Part shown: positions 43,515 through 54,423 of the stretch, piece by piece | Layout of the letters: each line of letters starts with the position of its first letter | Position numbering within the stretch: the stretch's first letter is position 1 | Program-made: the position numbers and the translations under genes | The notes under the pieces: generated by a model | Seen by the model: the letters and a program-made list of their open reading frames with translations, nothing else | Told to the model about the DNA's origin: nothing | Databases searched by the model: none | Assembly (NCBI GenBank): GCA_963920575.1 | Contig: OY986973.1 | Span: 8,459,607 to 8,523,606, forward strand | Direction of reading: 5' to 3' | DNA from: Narthecium ossifragum | Lineage: Eukaryota; Streptophyta; Magnoliopsida; Dioscoreales; Nartheciaceae | Length of the DNA: 64,000 bases

Positions 43515-45802
43515 TGTGAGGACCCTTTCATTTTCTGTTGATTTGGTTCCGCGTCGGGTACGATCGGATGATCGTATGGCTGTTTTCGACCCCAAGAGCA
43601 ATTTGGTAAAGTTGCCCCTGGTGGTCAGTTTCACACCCGCGTTACACACACTGCATTGGATTGATGTATGTGATTGATTAGGACCTTAAGTGTGCCTCCG
43701 ATCGAAAGATCGGAGCTCGATCGGGAAAGATTGAATCGGACGGCATAGATCAAATCCTGGTCTCTATAAATACCCTGACTTTCTCTCTCTTTCCTTGTTT
43801 TCTTCTTCTCCTGTCGTTGTCTCCCTTTCTCTCTCATGTCGGCTGAGCTAGGGCTTCGGGTCGCGATCTTCGAGGAGCGGATCTTGGCGATCAAGCTTGG
43901 AGGATTCGTGGAGTAGATGCCCTACTTGTTCAAGTATGTGTTTCTACCCCGATCGTGTGGTCGGGTTCACCTAGGATAGGTTTATTGTGTTTTTGATATA
44001 GTTGTGCATGGTAGAATGTTGTGTAACTTAATACGTTGGTGCTATGGCTTGCATAGAGTTCTTCTACCAGTTGGTTTCATATTTTATCGGACGATTCTCA
44101 TTTTATCGCTGGTTTGCGGGTTTTTGACCGTTTAGACCTAGATTTGAGTTTTAACCGTCAAAATCATGTTTTCGTCGTATCAATAGCTTCCCCATCTTTT
44201 ATTACGTGTGTCTACAAAGTTTCATCGATTTCCGATAAGCTTTGGTAGATCAAATCCAAGAAATTGGATTTCTGGAACTGTTCTTAGGAACTGTGCACTA
44301 GGCCTGACGGTCGACCGTCGGATCGACTGTCAAGTGTTGGAACGTTTCATCTTGGCCTCACGGTTGACCGTCGGATTCACATCGACCATGAGGCTCTGCC
44401 TCGTTTTGGGTCTCCCAGGGTCGATGTTCCGATCGACCGTGGGACCTTGTCTTTTTCCCACCCGACTTTACAGTCGACCGTCGCATCGACCGTGAGGCTC
44501 TGTCCCATTTTTTGGTTCCCAGGGTCGATATCCCGATCGACCGTCACCCTTAAGCTTTTCCCATTTTTTTGGCCTCACGGTCGACCGTCGCATCGACCAT
44601 GAGCCCCTGAACAGTGTTTTCTAGCTTCCTTTGATTGGCTTTTCATTCATGATAGATACCCAATCTTGTTAGGAAGCATGCATGCTGTTATCACGGGATT
44701 TTCAATGGATTTCTATTGAGATTGGGAATTGGATTGTGCGTCTACCCTTTTTGGCGGATTTATGGGTTGACTTGCATTTAAATACCTAGTTGGATGGTAA
44801 ACTTAAATGCTTCTTGTTGCTTAGCCGTTTGCTTGCTATGAGTGCTAGCTTACGTTTTATCGTGGAACCTTAGCCCATTTCCGGCGTGTACCGAGGGCTA
44901 TTCTATAATTGTTAAACCCATAATTGTTGTTGTGACATATAGAGACATCTAGGTTAGATGCTTGCATAGGTTCATGCATTGTATGCATTATAGGCATATC
45001 AGGTTAGGCGGGGCGATGGGTTGAGCGTCCATCCGAGGCTCTCGGGTAGCTCGGATCTACCTCTAGGACCGTGACTGGGTAGCAAGGACTAGGGCGTGAT
45101 TGTTTTGCAAAATCTTTGTATTCTCGAGGATGGGTCTAGTTGGCTACTATCTGTTGTTTGAGGTGTAGAGGTCGCCCAGAGTTCTCGTCTCATGCCCAGT
45201 ATCAGTGTTAAGGGAAGTTACGTGCTGCCCTGGGTCCTACCCCTTGTTGTTTAGCGCTGGGCGCTTGGTGCTTGAGAGGGACGGCTGTTGACAGTTGAGG
45301 TCACAGAGCGCGTGCCCTGGGGTAGGCGGTGGACGTAATGTGAGTTTCCCTTAGAGGTGAGACAGAACCCGAGACTTTGTAGTTTCCCTTCTTTCCTGTG
45401 CGACGTAGAGCAGAGTATAACCCTACTGAGCTTTTTACTCACTCCTACCCGGGTTACGTTTGCAGGTGCAGGTGTCGGCTCTTCCTTTGTGGGTTCAGCT
45501 GGATCCGGTCTTGGCGGCACGTCGACTTCCGAAGGAGCTTGAGGTCGTGGAGGGGCATATTTACCTTTTTGGCAACTTTTTGGTTGTAGTTACCTTCGAG
45601 GATGATGTTTTATGAAATCTTGTTCCCTCTTTTGATTGAGTCTTATTCCACAATGTAATATTTAGTTTTACCCTTATGCCCTTGGAAGTCTTAAGTTCAA
45701 ATTAATCCTGCTTTGTGTATGTATCGCATCGTATGGATGTGAATAGTATAGGTTTCCCCTCACGCCTCGCCCTAGATGGGTTTTCTGGGTCAGGGTGTGA
45801 CA
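43515..45802 (+). mobile_element. Solo LTR, TGTGAGG family, TSD TGCAC, in LINE-1 (unit B)
   Basis: The 2,288-bp LTR from TGTGAGGACCC to CAGGGTGTGACA is flanked by TGCAC at 43510-43514 and 45803-45807. It sits within LINE-1 ORF2 close to its start. A TATA box CTATAAATAC lies at 43764 and the array at 44305-44606. The unit-A orthologue (17632-19894) shares the right boundary. Without internal sequence it is a solo LTR. Confidence 0.9.
44305..44606. repeat. GGTCGAC/ATCGACC inverted-repeat array, unit B LTR
   Basis: The cassette layout is as in 18281-18649 but with fewer complete pairs. An example is CAGGGTCGATGTTCCGATCG followed by ACCGTGGG. It lies about 540 bp downstream of the LTR TATA box. 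Confidence 0.8.
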
Positions 45803-46955
45803 TGCACCACGTAGGTTCCAGCAAATGATTTTGATGACTAAACCAATAATTGTGGCCTGGGTAGAAAATTCTCTGACCGTCGCTCAAGTATAGCATCGTC
45901 TTCATTAGTGTCTTGGGTATCTTCATCCCCAAGGACTGGACCGGAGGGAGAGAATCCTAGTGGATAAGGAGGGGTGCCAACCAATTGCTTCGTTGTGCGG
46001 TCACCATCCGAGAGAGTAGAAATAAAGATGGAGGACCTAATATCATGTTTCTCCTAGAGAGAGAGATGGGCCGTGGTGTAAGAGCCCTTTGAGATTTGCT
46101 CAAGAGGAGGCAGTTTCCCAGTGCCCATAGCCAGGCAGGCATTAGCGACAATATCAACCTCTTCCGCTTCCCTCGATGAGGGATGAGGATCTCCAACGAG
46201 GGAAGGAGAGGTAGGGAGATCAGAGGAGGAGAAGGGGAGCATGACCAACGGATTAGCAGAGGTAGATGGATCAGGGGCACAAGGATTGTGAGGAGGACTA
46301 CCATTTACGAGGGAGGGGTAAGCAGCTGCGCCATGAGGAAGAGGAGGCTTTCGGGGATTGGATGTACAACCGGTAGTGGGACCCGTTGAAATGATGGCGT
46401 GGCACAGGGGTCTGACTAGGGTGGGGGTCCCAGGCAAAGGCATAGGATGGGAAGTTTCTTTCATACTAGGTTCGGTAGGGAGAGGGATATGTGGGGATAA
46501 GGTTGCCAACTGGGAGGGAGGTTGGAAAGTGTTACACATGTCCCTAACACGGATGAGATTGGTGGAAGGTGGTTTGGTGGATGGTGGTTTGATAGAACAA
46601 TAGAGAAGGGCAAAACTGCCACCAGAATCTGAGGCGCCGTGGTCAGGAGGAGAAAACTTGTTTGGGGGTTTCTCTCGAGGAGAGGCCTGTGCAAAAGATG
46701 ATGGAAAGGAGGAAAAAGGGTGTGGTTCAAATCTTTGGGAAGCGGCAGCAATCCGCAACCCATCCTATCTGCAAGAGTAGGTAAGCTCCTCCCCTTATAT
46801 GCTTGTCTGACAAGAGGTCCTCTCATAGGCTTTTTGCCTATCCCATCAGTAACCTTTCTCTCCTCCACCCTGTGTCACCATTGGGGCCACGTGACCACCG
46901 TCCAGCCCAGAGAGTCAGTGTGGAGTGGTGTGGCCTGAGGGGGAATGGTGGTCTC
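45803..46955 (-). pseudogene. LINE-1 ORF1 C-terminal part and ORF2 start, unit B
   Basis: Counterpart of 19895-21046. From 46428 on it differs from unit A at a single base, whereas 45900-46420 differs by about 5-7%. Ser/Pro-rich frames, broken in several registers. Confidence 0.6.
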
Positions 46956-47532
46956 TGAAGGTCCAAGAGGGGGTTGATATTAGGCCTTATAAAAGAAACT
47001 CGATGAAGAAAACCTAGAGATGAGTAGTCTAATAAAATCGTATGCTTGTAAATGAATAGAGTATAAAATAAAGCAGATACATCAAGGCTAAAAGATGAGT
47101 TAGAGAGATTGCACCATATTTTTATAGTGATTCGACCAACCTTGCCTACGTCCACTTCACTCAATGGTCCTACTTAAGGCTCCACTACTTGCAAGACCTT
47201 TACAAACTTTCCACCAAACATATGGGTGCTTGGCAACCTATCCACCAAGCTTACGGGTGCTTGACAACCTTACAATCTCTCCCAACCACTGTTGGATCTC
47301 TCTCCCTCTCAAAGTCTACTTACAACTTGAAGTAGTTTTACAAAGTTAAGCTCACAAATAAAGAGGATAAAACTTGCAACAAAAATTTCCCAATGATCCC
47401 TTAACTCCCCCTAATTTTTTTGCAAGTTGGCTATATCTATCCTTTTATAGCATAGCTCCAAAGCCCTCCAAATAGCCTTCCAACGACTATTTTTTCTTTC
47501 TCCAACGGCTCTATAACGACTCTATTTCTGAC

Positions 47533-47834
47533 TGGCGATCGACCGTCGCATCGTCTATCACATCGTCCACCATGTTCAAAACTCAGCCTTCTTTAGCCGC
47601 GGTCGATCCACCCATCGACCGTGAGCCTTTGTTGTCAAAAACGCTTCTCATGTTTGATGTCTCGTTCGACCATCGCGTCTCTATATAAAGTCACATAGGC
47701 CACGGTCGATCGGTCCATCGACCGTCATATTGATCGTCAGCCTATTTCCCACGAACAACTTTCGTGGTTGATCCGTGCATCAACCGCCAGTCTCCACCGC
47801 TGATCCGTACATCAACCGCCGCATCGACCACGAG
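47533..47834. repeat. GGTCGAT/ATCGACC array in Copia 3' LTR
   Basis: Motifs such as GCGGTCGATCCACCCATCGA and CACGGTCGATCGGTCCATCG are followed by looser TGATCC/ATCAACC pairs. The core word is the same as in the Ty3-like LTRs although the LTR is from a different superfamily. Confidence 0.8.
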
Positions 47835-47951
47835 TACAAAAATATCTTAAATATGATTTTAATGCTTTCCAAATTAAGGGATATTAATAACAATACAATG
47901 TTTTATCATCATCCATAATTTGACATCATCAAAACAATATGAGGACTAACA

Positions 47952-47966
47952 ATCTCCCCGTTTTTT
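47952..47966 (-). other. Polypurine tract of Copia element
   Basis: The minus strand reads AAAAAACGGGGAGAT immediately before the LTR start TGTTAGTCC. This primes plus-strand DNA synthesis. Confidence 0.75.
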
Positions 47967-48649
47967 ATGATAACAACCATTTTAATCGTGATGATAAAAC
48001 CTCAATAGCTCCCTCTTAATCTATTCATTAATTTAAACACATAAAATGTGTTCTATAGTGAAATCTATTGATGCAAACACACAAGAAGAAACTTTTCATA
48101 GAATATTCAAAGGTTTCGATTTTAAAATCAAAAGTTCACCAAATAGCTTTAAAATCATCACATAACCACATTTCTCCCCTTTTGACATCATCAAAAAAAA
48201 TAATAGAGGGGAAAGAAGAATCACATAAAATCAAAAAAAATTATCATAAGAGAACCAATTGAAAGTTTTAAAATCAAAATTGACTGTTTAAACTTTTTTC
48301 AAACATGATACCAAGTGAAGATTTGCAATAAAATGTTATTTGAAAAGGTAATCAATTTTTCACAAAAATAAAGACTTTCTTAAACCATTTGAAGTTAAAC
48401 ATAACTTTATAAGATGGAATAACAAGATATAATGGAGGGAACATATATCAAAAAATAGAGTATACCTCCATATCTTCTTGATAGCAATTTGTTATCCACC
48501 TTCAAATACCTTGAGCCTCTACTTGTCAATTTCATTTTCTTTATCTCCGAATGCAGTTAAACAAATGTTTACAATTTCTTCTTAATCTTCTTCGGAGGTG
48601 GAGCTCAAGTCATTTTCTCCCCGAGTAATCTCATTGGCCTTCTTCTTCT

Positions 48650-49550
48650 TCTTTGAAGATTTCTTGAGCTTTGGACAATCGGACTTGTAGTGTCCGGACT
48701 TCCTACACTCATAATAAGTAATTTTATTTAAATAAGAAGTGGAGTTTCCTTTTTCAACTTTGGGAGTGTTCTTTCCTTGATGCTTGATGATTCATTGAAT
48801 TTTTCTTGTGATCTTTTCCATCTCCTCATCATCATCTTCATCGCTTGAATCCAATGATTCCTTGTATAAAGACTTGAGAGCAATGATTTTCTTCCTTCCT
48901 TCATCCTTGCTCCTCTCCAAGTTCATCTCATATGTCATGACAGAACCCATGAGCTCGTCAAGGGACAACTTTGATAAATCTTTAGCTTCTTCGATTGACA
49001 TCACCTTGGGATCCATTATCCTAGGTAGACACTTAAGAATATTTCTCACAATCTCATCATTTGTATAGACTTTACAAAGAGAATCGAGAACATTTATAAT
49101 ATTGGTAAAGTGAGTAAACATTTCACTTATATTTTCATCATCCTTCATAGAAAATAATTCATAATCATGAACAAGCATGTTAATCTTAGACTCCTTAACT
49201 CGGCTTGTTGCCTCATAGGTAATCTCAAGTTTTTCCCATATTTCCTTAGTCGATTTACATGCTGAAATTCTATTGAATTCATTTGGGCTAAAGGCACAAA
49301 ATAGAAAGTTTTTAGCCTTAGCATTAACTTGAAGTTTCCTAAAATCAGTAGGGGTATATTCACTCTTTGTTTTTCGGACTTCTTTTCTCTCACTAATCTT
49401 TGTAGGAGTGAAATCTCCATCCTCAATAATCATCCATGCTTCATAATCCATGGATTGTAGAAAGATCTCCATTCTAGTCTTCCAATAGGTATAATTTGAT
49501 CCATTGAAGTAGGATGGTCTATTGGTAGATTGTCCCTCGTTGATTTCCAT
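48650..49550 (-). CDS. Copia gag (DUF4219/UBN2) with damaged zinc knuckle
   Basis: An intact frame of 252 residues (48792-49550) has the plant Copia gag opening FNGSNYTYWKTRMEIFLQS and the middle KEIWEKLEITYEATSRVKES. It also has MKDDENISEMFTHFTNIINV, CLPRIMDPKVMSIEEAKDLS and an acidic patch SSDEDDDEEMEKIT. Downstream, past a stop or frame change, a knuckle reads YYECRKSGHYKSDC at about 48710-48665. The first Cys of the CCHC motif is Tyr, so metal binding is probably lost. No protease, integrase or reverse transcriptase follows. The start ATG at 49550 lies about 50 bp from the primer site, a short leader. Confidence 0.82.
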
Positions 49551-49600
49551 CTCGATTTAGGATCATCTAAGGGTTGTTACACCACAAAAATAGAGACCTA

Positions 49601-49612
49601 GCTCTGATACCA
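49601..49612 (-). other. Primer-binding site (tRNA-iMet) of Copia element
   Basis: TGGTATCAGAGC on the minus strand, two bases from the LTR end. It is complementary to the 3' end of plant initiator tRNA-Met. Confidence 0.85.
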
Positions 49613-50190
49613 ATTGAAGGTCCAAGAGGGTGTTGATCTTAGGCCTTATAAAAGAAAATCGATGATGGAAACCTAGAGAGGAGGAGTCTAATAAAACCGT
49701 ATGCTTGTAAATGAATAGAGTATAAAATAAAGCAAGTAAATGAGGGATAAAAGATGAGTTAGAGAGATTGCACCAGATTTTTATAATGGTTCGGCCAACC
49801 TTACTTACGTCCACTTCACTCAAAGGGTTCTCCTTGAGCTTCCACTACTTTTAAGACCTTTACAAGCTTTCCACCAAGCTTACGGGTGCTTTGCAACCTA
49901 TCCACCAAGCCTATGAGTGCTTGGCAACCTTACAATCTCTCCCAACCACTGTTAGATCTCTCTCTCAAAATCTACTTCACAACTTGAAGTAGTTTTACAA
50001 AATTAAGCTCACAAATAAAGAGGATAAAATTGGCTACAAAAATTACCCAATGATCCCTTAGCTCCCCCTAAGTTTTTTGCAAGTTTGTCGTATCTCTCCT
50101 TTTATAGCTAGCTCCAAAGCCCTCCAAATAGCCTTTCGACGACTATTTTTTCTTTCTCCAACTGCTCTGTAACGGCTCTATTTCTGACTG

Positions 50191-50501
50191 GTGGTCGACC
50201 ATCGCATCATCCACCACATCGTCCGCCAGGTTCAAAACTAAGCCTTCTTGAGCCGCGGTCGATCCACCCATCGACTGCCAGATTGACCGTGAGCCTCTGT
50301 TGTGAAAAACACTTCTCAGAGTCGATGTCTCATTCGACCGTCGCGTCGCCATATAAAGTCACATAGGCCACGGTCGATCGGTCGATAGACCGTCTCATTG
50401 ACCATTAACCTATTTCCCATGAACAACTTCCGCGGTTGATCCGTGCATCAATCGCCAGTCTACACGATCGATCTGTGCATCAACCGCCGCATCGACCGTG
50501 A
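50191..50501. repeat. GGTCGAT/ATCGACC array in Copia 5' LTR
   Basis: Counterpart of 47533-47834, with substitutions and small indels between the two LTRs. It lies just upstream (in transcription order) of the TATAAAAGG region near 50098-50105. Confidence 0.8.
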
Positions 50502-50624
50502 GTACAAAAACATATTAAATATGATTTTAATGCTTTTCAAATTAAGGGATATTACTAACAATACAATGTTTTATCATCATACATAATTTGACATCATCAA
50601 ATCAATACTAGGATTAACAGTCTC

Positions 50625-51200
50625 CGGCATTGTAGGACCTTAGATCTACAGCGTTATACCATTTCATAATAAGAAATCCTTATTTCAATGATTTATATGT
50701 CAAGATCACGTGCGCATTAATATCCAAAAGCATAAAAGTTTGAAACCAGTTTAATATATTAGATTAATGTACTTAAAAATATATATGTTCTCATAAAAAA
50801 TAAGTTCATGGGATGACCACCACGTGGCTGGAAGAATTTTGAGTGATGATTATACAATTGAGTGAAAAGGTTGATTCAGTGCTTGAGTACGATTCTTACG
50901 ATGTTCAGTAGAATCTCCAATGAAATCTAAGAATTGATTAAGAGCATATCGAGCATAAAGTCCTTCCTTGAAATCTTGCCGAGATATAACAATCAGCTTT
51001 TGTTTAACACTTGAAACCATATCTGTGCATCTCCCTCAAGATGAAAAGATGCTATAGAGACATAATATGTAGTTCTTTTTTTATTTATAAGTTGAGCTCG
51101 AGAGCTAGAGATTATTTATCGCAATCTTTCCATGGCATTAATCACTATTCTATTGTCAAGAAAAACTGGTGCAATTAACTATGCACCATTTGGCAACTCT
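50625..51200. other. Unassigned AT-rich sequence
   Basis: No recognisable coding or repeat. It should be the flank into which the Copia element inserted, yet I do not see LINE-1 coding continuing here. The 5' end of LINE-1 may therefore lie close to the insertion point. Confidence 0.4.
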
Positions 51201-53288
51201 GTGAGCCATGACATTAGTATATCCAGGGACAGCTAAAAACAGGTCATTATCGAAACCAAGCATCAGCTTCTATATCTCCTTCGCAAGTGGCTCTACCTCC
51301 CTTGGCCAAAACTTTGTACCATTTATCATTTTTACCACATCAAAATCATCGGATTCAATTATAATTTTACTACTTTGTCTTTGCTTAGCCCATACCCGAG
51401 CTTTCAAAATAGAGATGGCCTCGGCTTCAAAAACATGCTATACCACTGCTTCCTCTCCCTTTGCCCAGCGGTACCTACATCTTCCATCAACTTCCACCAC
51501 TGCAATAGCCGTTTCATTTGTTGTTAAACTGCAAGATGCATCTACCTCATACAACCATACATCATCTTCTCTTACTACATGGCTCTTCTTTCTTGTTTTT
51601 CGGAAATTGAGTAGGCACTCCTCCGCTAATCTTTTAGCTCTAGGCGCCAACGCTACTGATGATTCCCCTTCCTCCTCGAAGATCCTTTGATTGCGATCAT
51701 TCCAGAGAGCCCACGGCCTAGATAAGCTTTCAATTTTAAAACTCCTGTCTGACTTGATGATCGGGACAAAGCTCCTATAAGGTCATTTGGCCTCCATTCA
51801 CAGATGCCTGCTCCCAATTCCAGCAAAAGAAGATCTATCACCTCCCTTGTGTACGAACATTCAAAAAGGAAGTGTTCAATTGTCTTGGCATTTGCTCCAC
51901 ATTTAAGACAACTTTTATCAGCTACAGAATAGAATCTCCACAGCTTATCACAAACATGCAACCGGCCTTTGAGTGCCTTCCACAGGAATTGTTTGACTCT
52001 TGGAGCAACAGGAAGCCTCCATATATTTTTCCAATTCACCTCTTCACAATAACTCCAATTTGCCTTATACCTTTGGGCCAGCAATAGATAAGAAGATGAA
52101 ACAGTAACCTGACCTGCTCCATTATACTCCCATCTAGCCTTATCGACTTCATTTCTTTGAATCGGCAATGCCAAGATAGCTTGTACAATCTCTTGGTGGA
52201 AACGTTCCTTCAAAAGATCCCTGTTCCACCCATGTCGATTCATCAAATCATCAACAATCAAGGTCTCTACTAGTTCTCCCCTACACATCATTGGTTTCAT
52301 AGCTAGTGCCCCATCAAGCACCCATTGATCTTGCATGACCCTGATTTTGTTGTTCTGCCCTGGCGTCCACCTTAGCCCCAAACCCAAGTCCTCTGTTGCT
52401 TTACAAACTGACCTCGAATGTGCAGATCCCTTATTCTTCATAACCGCCGAGAGAGTTCCTACCCATTGATACTTGGCAGCTACAACTCTTTTCCAAATAG
52501 TTTCTTCCTCCCCTAAGAATGTCGCAGCCCTTTTCATCTTCAAGGCCCTTTGCCACAGTGAAAGGCCTTTCAAGCCTAAGCCTCTCGGCTCTTTAGGTTT
52601 ACACACATCACCCCATGCCACTGTGTTAATGCCCGAGCATTTGCCCTGCCATAAAAAAAGATCTGCAAATTTGTTCCATTTGGCGAATAACATTGCAAGG
52701 GATGTCAATTGTGATCATAGCATAAACAGGTATACTCTAGAGCACAGATTTCAAAAGAATTACCTTACCAGCCTCAGAGATCCTCCTTCCTTGCCAAGCC
52801 ATCACCTTACTAGTCATCTTTTACACCAATGGTACAAAGTCCCTGGCCTTCCTTTTCGCTAATAGGTGCACCCATATACTTCCAACTGCCCTTAGCCTCA
52901 CCAACTTTTAATATCCCACTTATAGCAATGTGCCTAAGCTTCTTAACAATCAGTGAGAATCTTAAACTTGACTTAGCTGGGTTCATCTCAAGCCCACTAA
53001 GCAACTTAAAATGGGTAAGCTTAAGCCTCAACAATCTAGCTTCCGAACATGTAGCCCAAGTAACTATCAAACAATCATCAGTATAAAGAAGGTGAGATAT
53101 CTATATATATGATTTCTTGAACTGCAAACCTTCCAAACATGAACCAGGGGAGTCTAAAATCCTTGAAAGGACTTCTTGCACAAGAACAAACAGATATGGG
53201 GATTGAGGATCTCCTTGCCTAATACCACATTTCGGTTTGACTCTTCATTGGATTCCTCCATTAACAATGAAAGAATTATTGAACCTCT
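51201..53288 (-). pseudogene. LINE-3 ORF2 C-terminal half (RT end, zf-RVT, RNase H)
   Basis: Reverse transcriptase end fragments lie at about 53280-52810 ([15 protein letters not shown] decayed region; YTDDCLIV-like near 53090; LSGLEMNPAKSSL). A 351-residue frame 52708-51653 follows, with LFLWQGKCSG, WGDVCKPKEPRGLGLKGL, and zf-RVT FLWKALKGRLHVCDKLW plus CLKCGANAKTIEHFLFECS. The RNase H start (EVDASCSLTTNETAIAVV) is in 51650-51438. Stops and frameshifts are frequent. No clear poly(A) tail is seen at the left edge. Confidence 0.75.
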
Positions 53289-54295
53289 TGTTAGTCCTAG
53301 TATTGTTTTGATAATGTCAAATTGTGTATGATGATAAAACATTATTTTAATATTAACATCCCTTAATTTGGAAAGCATTAAAATCATATTTAAGATGTTT
53401 TTGTACTCGCGGTCGATGCAGCGGTTGATGCACGGATCGACCATGGAGTCTAACGGTTGATGCACATATCAACTGCAGAAGCTGTTCGTGGGAAATAGGC
53501 CGACGGTCGATGGACCGATCGACCGTGGCCTATGTGACTTGTCTTGGAGAAGCAACGGTCGAACAAATCATCGACCCTGAGAATCGTTTCTCACAACAGA
53601 GGCTCACAGACGATGTGGCGAATGATGCGATGGTCGACCATGAAGCTTGCAGGTCGATGCGGCTGTCGATCCAAGTGCTACTTTGAATGCAACGGACGAT
53701 GCGACGGTCGACCGCCAGTCAGGAAACTAGCCGTTAAGGAGTCGTTGCATACACAGAAAATAGCCGTTGGAAGGCTATTTGGAGGGCTTTGGACCTCAGT
53801 TATAAAAGGAGAGATGCAGCAAACTTGCAGAAGACTTAGGGGGAGCTAAGGGATTATTGGGATAATATTCTAGCAAGCTTATTATCTTTATTTGTGAGCT
53901 TAATCTTTGTAAAACTACTTCAAGTTGTTAAGTAGACTTTGAGAGGGATATCCAATAGTGAGTTTGAGAGATTGTAAGGTTACCAAACACCTGTAAGTTT
54001 GGTAGATAGGTTGCCAAGCACCCGTAAGCTTGGAGAAAAAGCTTGTAAGAGGTCTTGCAAGTAGTGGAATCTCAAGGAGGACCCTTGAGTGAAGTGGACG
54101 TAGGTAACGTTGGCCGAACCACTATAAAAATATGGTGCAATCTATCTAACTCTCATCGCATCCTTCTATTTACTTGCTTTATTTATCATTCATTTCATTT
54201 ACAAGCATATGAGTTCTTAGACTCCTCCTACCTAGGTTTTCTTGTTATCGATTATTATTTAAAAGTCCAATAGAACACCCCATCTTGGACTTTCA
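53289..54295 (+). mobile_element. Copia solo LTR, TSD CCTCT
   Basis: It reads TGTTAGTCCTAG to TTGGACTTTCA, 1,007 bp, the same family as the LTRs of 46956-50619 but in plus orientation. CCTCT copies lie at 53284-53288 and 54296-54300. TATAAAAGG is at 53801. It is inserted in the reverse transcriptase region of LINE-3. Confidence 0.9.
53408..53717. repeat. Inverted-repeat array in Copia solo LTR
   Basis: GCGGTCGATGCAGCGG, GACGGTCGATGGACCGATCG and CGACGGTCGACC-type cassettes lie in U3, ending about 85 bp upstream of the TATA box. In the Ty3-like LTRs the array is instead downstream of the TATA box. Confidence 0.8.
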
Positions 54296-54300
54296 CCTCT

Positions 54301-54423
54301 GACACACATCATCACCCAGTTAATCCATTTTGGAGGAAAGCCCATCCTCCTCATAGTTTCCTCCAAAAAGTTCCAATTAACCTTATCGTAGGCCGACATA
54401 AGGTCAACCTTAAGCACTATTAG
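54301..54423 (-). pseudogene. LINE-3 reverse transcriptase piece between two LTRs
   Basis: The minus strand reads LKVDLMSAYDKVNWNFLEE and continues MGFPPKWINWVMMCV, a classic L1 palm motif. It continues the LINE interrupted by the solo LTR at 53289-54295 and is cut by the LTR starting at 54424. Confidence 0.8.

Larger units (their letters stand above)
38222..46955 (-). mobile_element. LINE-1, unit B, split by two solo LTRs
   Basis: The poly(A) tail is 13 T at 38222-38234. LINE pieces are 38222-39589, 41452-43514 and 45803-46955, separated by solo LTRs at 39590-41451 and 43515-45802. The 5' side is cut by the Copia element at 46956. It keeps the RNase H and zf-RVT region that unit A lost, but shares the reverse transcriptase core deletion. 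Confidence 0.85.
23260..47125. repeat. Tandem duplication, unit B (~24 kb with later insertions)
   Basis: This is the second copy of 6271-21215, in the same orientation. It starts directly at the CACTA end (23261 corresponds to 6271). Homology ends inside the Copia LTR at about 47125, beyond which the Copia element continues. Insertions present only here are solo LTR 26577-27104, an inverted-repeat cluster at 29498-29806, LINE-2 at 31482-37488 and solo LTR 39590-41451. Removing them leaves about the length of unit A. Confidence 0.9.
46956..50619 (-). mobile_element. Pol-less Copia element, TSD GTCTC
   Basis: It has two LTRs in minus orientation (46956-47951 and 49615-50619), with ends TGTTAGTCC or TGTTAATCC and GGTCCTTCA-type (TGAAGGTCC on plus). 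Perfect target-site copies GTCTC lie at 46951-46955 and 50620-50624. The primer site TGGTATCAGAGC (initiator tRNA-Met) is at 49612-49601. A polypurine tract beside the left LTR reads AAAAAACGGGGAGAT on the minus strand. The 1.66-kb interior encodes only gag, so it must borrow polymerase. In the first 145 bp the LTRs differ by about 10%, so insertion is older than the duplication. It is probably of SIRE/Maximus-like type (inference from gag and LTR). Confidence 0.9.
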
